From positions 1,922,001 through 1,986,000 of the forward strand of contig NZ_CP075524.1 in NCBI RefSeq assembly GCF_025808395.1: DNA of 64,000 nt, written 5' to 3'. The notes under the pieces are model-generated. The model did no database searches, was not told the origin of the DNA, and was given only the letters and a program-made list of their open reading frames with translations. The position numbers and the translations under genes were made by a program. Of the stretch, positions 62,673 through 64,000 are shown in pieces. The first letter of the stretch is position 1, and each line of letters opens with the position of its first letter. This stretch comes from Microcella sp. (GTDB taxonomy: Bacteria; Actinomycetota; Actinomycetes; Actinomycetales; Microbacteriaceae).

Positions 62673-62823
62673 GACGCCATGCTACGCGCACGCACAACGA
62701 GCGCGACGGGCGACTTCGGCGACTTCTCTCACATGGTGCGAAGCGCCCTTGCCGGGGTGAACGCGAGAGCGAAGACTGCCCCCGACGTGGCCACCGAGCC
62801 ACCCAGACAGAGAGGTCGCCCCC

Positions 62824-63387
62824 ATGAGCGAGAAGATTCTGATGCTGACCGGAGACGCCGCGGAAACGCTGGAAGTCTTCTACCCGTATCACCGCCTTCA
62901 AGAGGCCGGGTTTGACGTGCACATCGCCGCCCCCGAGAAGAAGCGCCTGCAGTTCGTGGTGCATGACTTCGTCGACGGATTCGACACCTACACCGAGAAG
63001 CCGGGCCACACGTGGCAGGCAGACCTCGCCTTCGCCGACGTGCAGGTCGACGATTATGTGGGTCTCGTCGTGCCCGGTGGCCGTGCCCCCGAGTTCATCC
63101 GCAACAACGACGACGCCAAGCGCATCGTGCGTCACTTCATGGAGAAGGACGCCCCCGTTGCCGCGCTGTGCCACGGGCCGCTCTTGCTCGCCGCCGCGGG
63201 AACCCTCGCCGGCCGCACCTCGTCGGCCTACCCCGAACTCGCGATCGATGTTGAGCTCGGAGGCGGCACGTTCGAAGATGGCCCGGCTGTCGTCGATCGC
63301 AATCTCGTGACCGGCCGGGCCTGGCCAGACAACGGCCTCTGGATCGGCGCATTCCTAGGGGTGCTCGCCGCACGCGTTCCCGCGTAG
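62824..63387 (+). CDS. DJ-1/PfpI family protein
   Basis: The protein has 187 residues. EKILMLTGDAAETLEVFYPYHRLQEAGFDVHIAAPEKK opens the flavodoxin-like fold. GLVVPGGRAPEF follows, and AALCHGPLLLAAA has the nucleophile-elbow cysteine with the adjacent His. Relatives are proteases, deglycases or chaperones responding to carbonyl or oxidative stress. It is divergent from the IclR gene. Confidence 0.92.
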   Translation: MSEKILMLTGDAAETLEVFYPYHRLQEAGFDVHIAAPEKKRLQFVVHDFVDGFDTYTEKPGHTWQADLAFADVQVDDYVGLVVPGGRAPEFIRNNDDAKRIVRHFMEKDAPVAALCHGPLLLAAAGTLAGRTSSAYPELAIDVELGGGTFEDGPAVVDRNLVTGRAWPDNGLWIGAFLGVLAARVPA

Positions 63388-63398
63388 CGTGACGTCAT

Positions 63399-64000
63399 CT
63401 ACTCACCGCTCACCCTGCGCTCCGCCCACAGCCTCGCCCACTGCTCTGCGGTGATGCGAGACACGGGTCGATCAGGGTCGATGCCGAGGCGGCGGCAGCG
63501 ATCGCGCGCCAGGCGCCGTGATGCGCGGTCGACCTGCGCGAGCGCGATCGCTGCTGTTCCCGGCACCGCGAAGACTGACGCGACCCAGCGCTGATAGGCC
63601 ATGAGCCCGTGCGCCGGAACGAGCGGCGACCGACGGCGGTCGATGAGCAAGAGCGCGGCGTCGACCGCTGGCCTCGGCCGAAATGCGGTCGACGCGATGC
63701 GTCTATCAAGATGAAACTCGAACCAGGGCAGCCACTGCGCCGTGAGCTGGCTCCCACCTCCGATGCCCGCACGCCTGCGGGCAGCCTCCCACTGCATGAT
63801 GAGCACCGCTCTCGACCAGTGATCGGCGCTGAGGATTCGCCGCAGTATCGCGGTCGTGAGGTGGAACGGCAGATTGCCGACGAGCACGAACGGCGACGTC
63901 GGCAGCGTGGCGCGCAGCACATCGCCTTCGACGACCGTGACGTGCGCCGCAACCCGCGCGCGCAACGCCGTAGCGCGTCGAGGGTCGAGCTCGAGTGCGG
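63399..64000 (-). CDS. Erm-type rRNA adenine-N6 methyltransferase, N-terminus beyond the window
   Basis: The frame is open to the right edge, so the N-terminus with the SAM-loop motif I is missing. About 200 residues are visible. ALELDPRRATALRARVAAHVTVVEGDVL is motif II-III. NLPFHLTTAILRRIL is the catalytic N-L-P-F motif IV. AFRPRPAVDAALLLIDRR matches the Erm/KsgA domain. The WEAARRRAGIGGGSQLTAQWLPWFEF segment is closer to Erm than to KsgA. It would methylate 23S rRNA A2058 and could give intrinsic macrolide-lincosamide-streptogramin resistance; a KsgA paralogue is the alternative. Confidence 0.82.
   Translation of the reverse strand, partial: ALELDPRRATALRARVAAHVTVVEGDVLRATLPTSPFVLVGNLPFHLTTAILRRILSADHWSRAVLIMQWEAARRRAGIGGGSQLTAQWLPWFEFHLDRRIASTAFRPRPAVDAALLLIDRRRSPLVPAHGLMAYQRWVASVFAVPGTAAIALAQVDRASRRLARDRCRRLGIDPDRPVSRITAEQWARLWAERRVSGE

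Overview
The window is 64 kb of high-GC DNA with long, nearly back-to-back genes, many GTG starts and a strong third-position G/C bias. The gene content points to an actinobacterium of the family Microbacteriaceae: DUF3073, DUF6421, a choice-of-anchor G surface protein with an LAxTG-type sorting signal, a DUF222/HNH nuclease, a septum-formation-family protein, and PurS/PurQ/small PurL. A Microcella-like genus is a guess; the family is a reasonable inference.

Positions 1-5.7 kb are an accessory island with visibly lower GC, all on the minus strand and running off the left edge. It encodes a thymidylate synthase fused to a nucleotide-modification-associated (Nmad1-like) domain, a TylF-type methyltransferase, a 5-hmdU-DNA-kinase helical-domain protein, a small unknown protein, a second thymidylate-synthase-like protein (cut by the window edge), and a DUF6615-like PD-(D/E)XK nuclease. 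Together they look like a thymine-hypermodification system paired with a nuclease, possibly an unusual restriction or epigenetic system. No transposase, integrase or phage structural gene is visible.

The rest is core chromosome. 6-12.6 kb: a LacI-controlled carbohydrate ABC transporter (regulator, binding protein, two permeases) divergent from a glycogen-debranching-type glucosidase. 12.7-21.5 kb: a small membrane protein, a flavoprotein, DUF3073, divergent purM/purF, a one-piece ECF sigma/anti-sigma protein beside a cell-wall-anchored surface protein, and a sterol-carrier protein. 21.6-28.9 kb: purD-purC, a VOC enzyme, two tandem SGNH hydrolases, an alpha/beta hydrolase, a P-loop kinase and purS-purQ. 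29.8-32.1 kb: a TetR-autoregulated four-gene operon behind a palindromic operator. 32-45.8 kb: MscS with a coupled 29-residue membrane peptide, purL, a P-type ATPase, an EamA transporter, chorismate mutase, a glycosyltransferase, a duplicated membrane-protein pair, purA, and a TetR/MFS efflux pair with two operators. 45.9-64 kb: small enzymes, TrmH, an acyltransferase, DUF222/HNH, an orphan DNA methyltransferase, a tiny sorting-signal protein, HAD phosphatase, septum protein-pyrE, xth, a large LuxR regulator between two paralogous lipoproteins, the DUF6421-SDR-aldolase operon with IclR, a DJ-1 protein and a partial Erm-type rRNA methylase.

Eight purine genes (purM, F, D, C, S, Q, L, A) lie in the window, supplying most of the route to IMP and the first step to AMP, with pyrE as the pyrimidine counterpart. 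Two genome-style signals recur: TAnnnT hexamers 6-7 bases before start codons, which imply leaderless transcripts, and a 54-bp inverted-repeat element present three times between genes.
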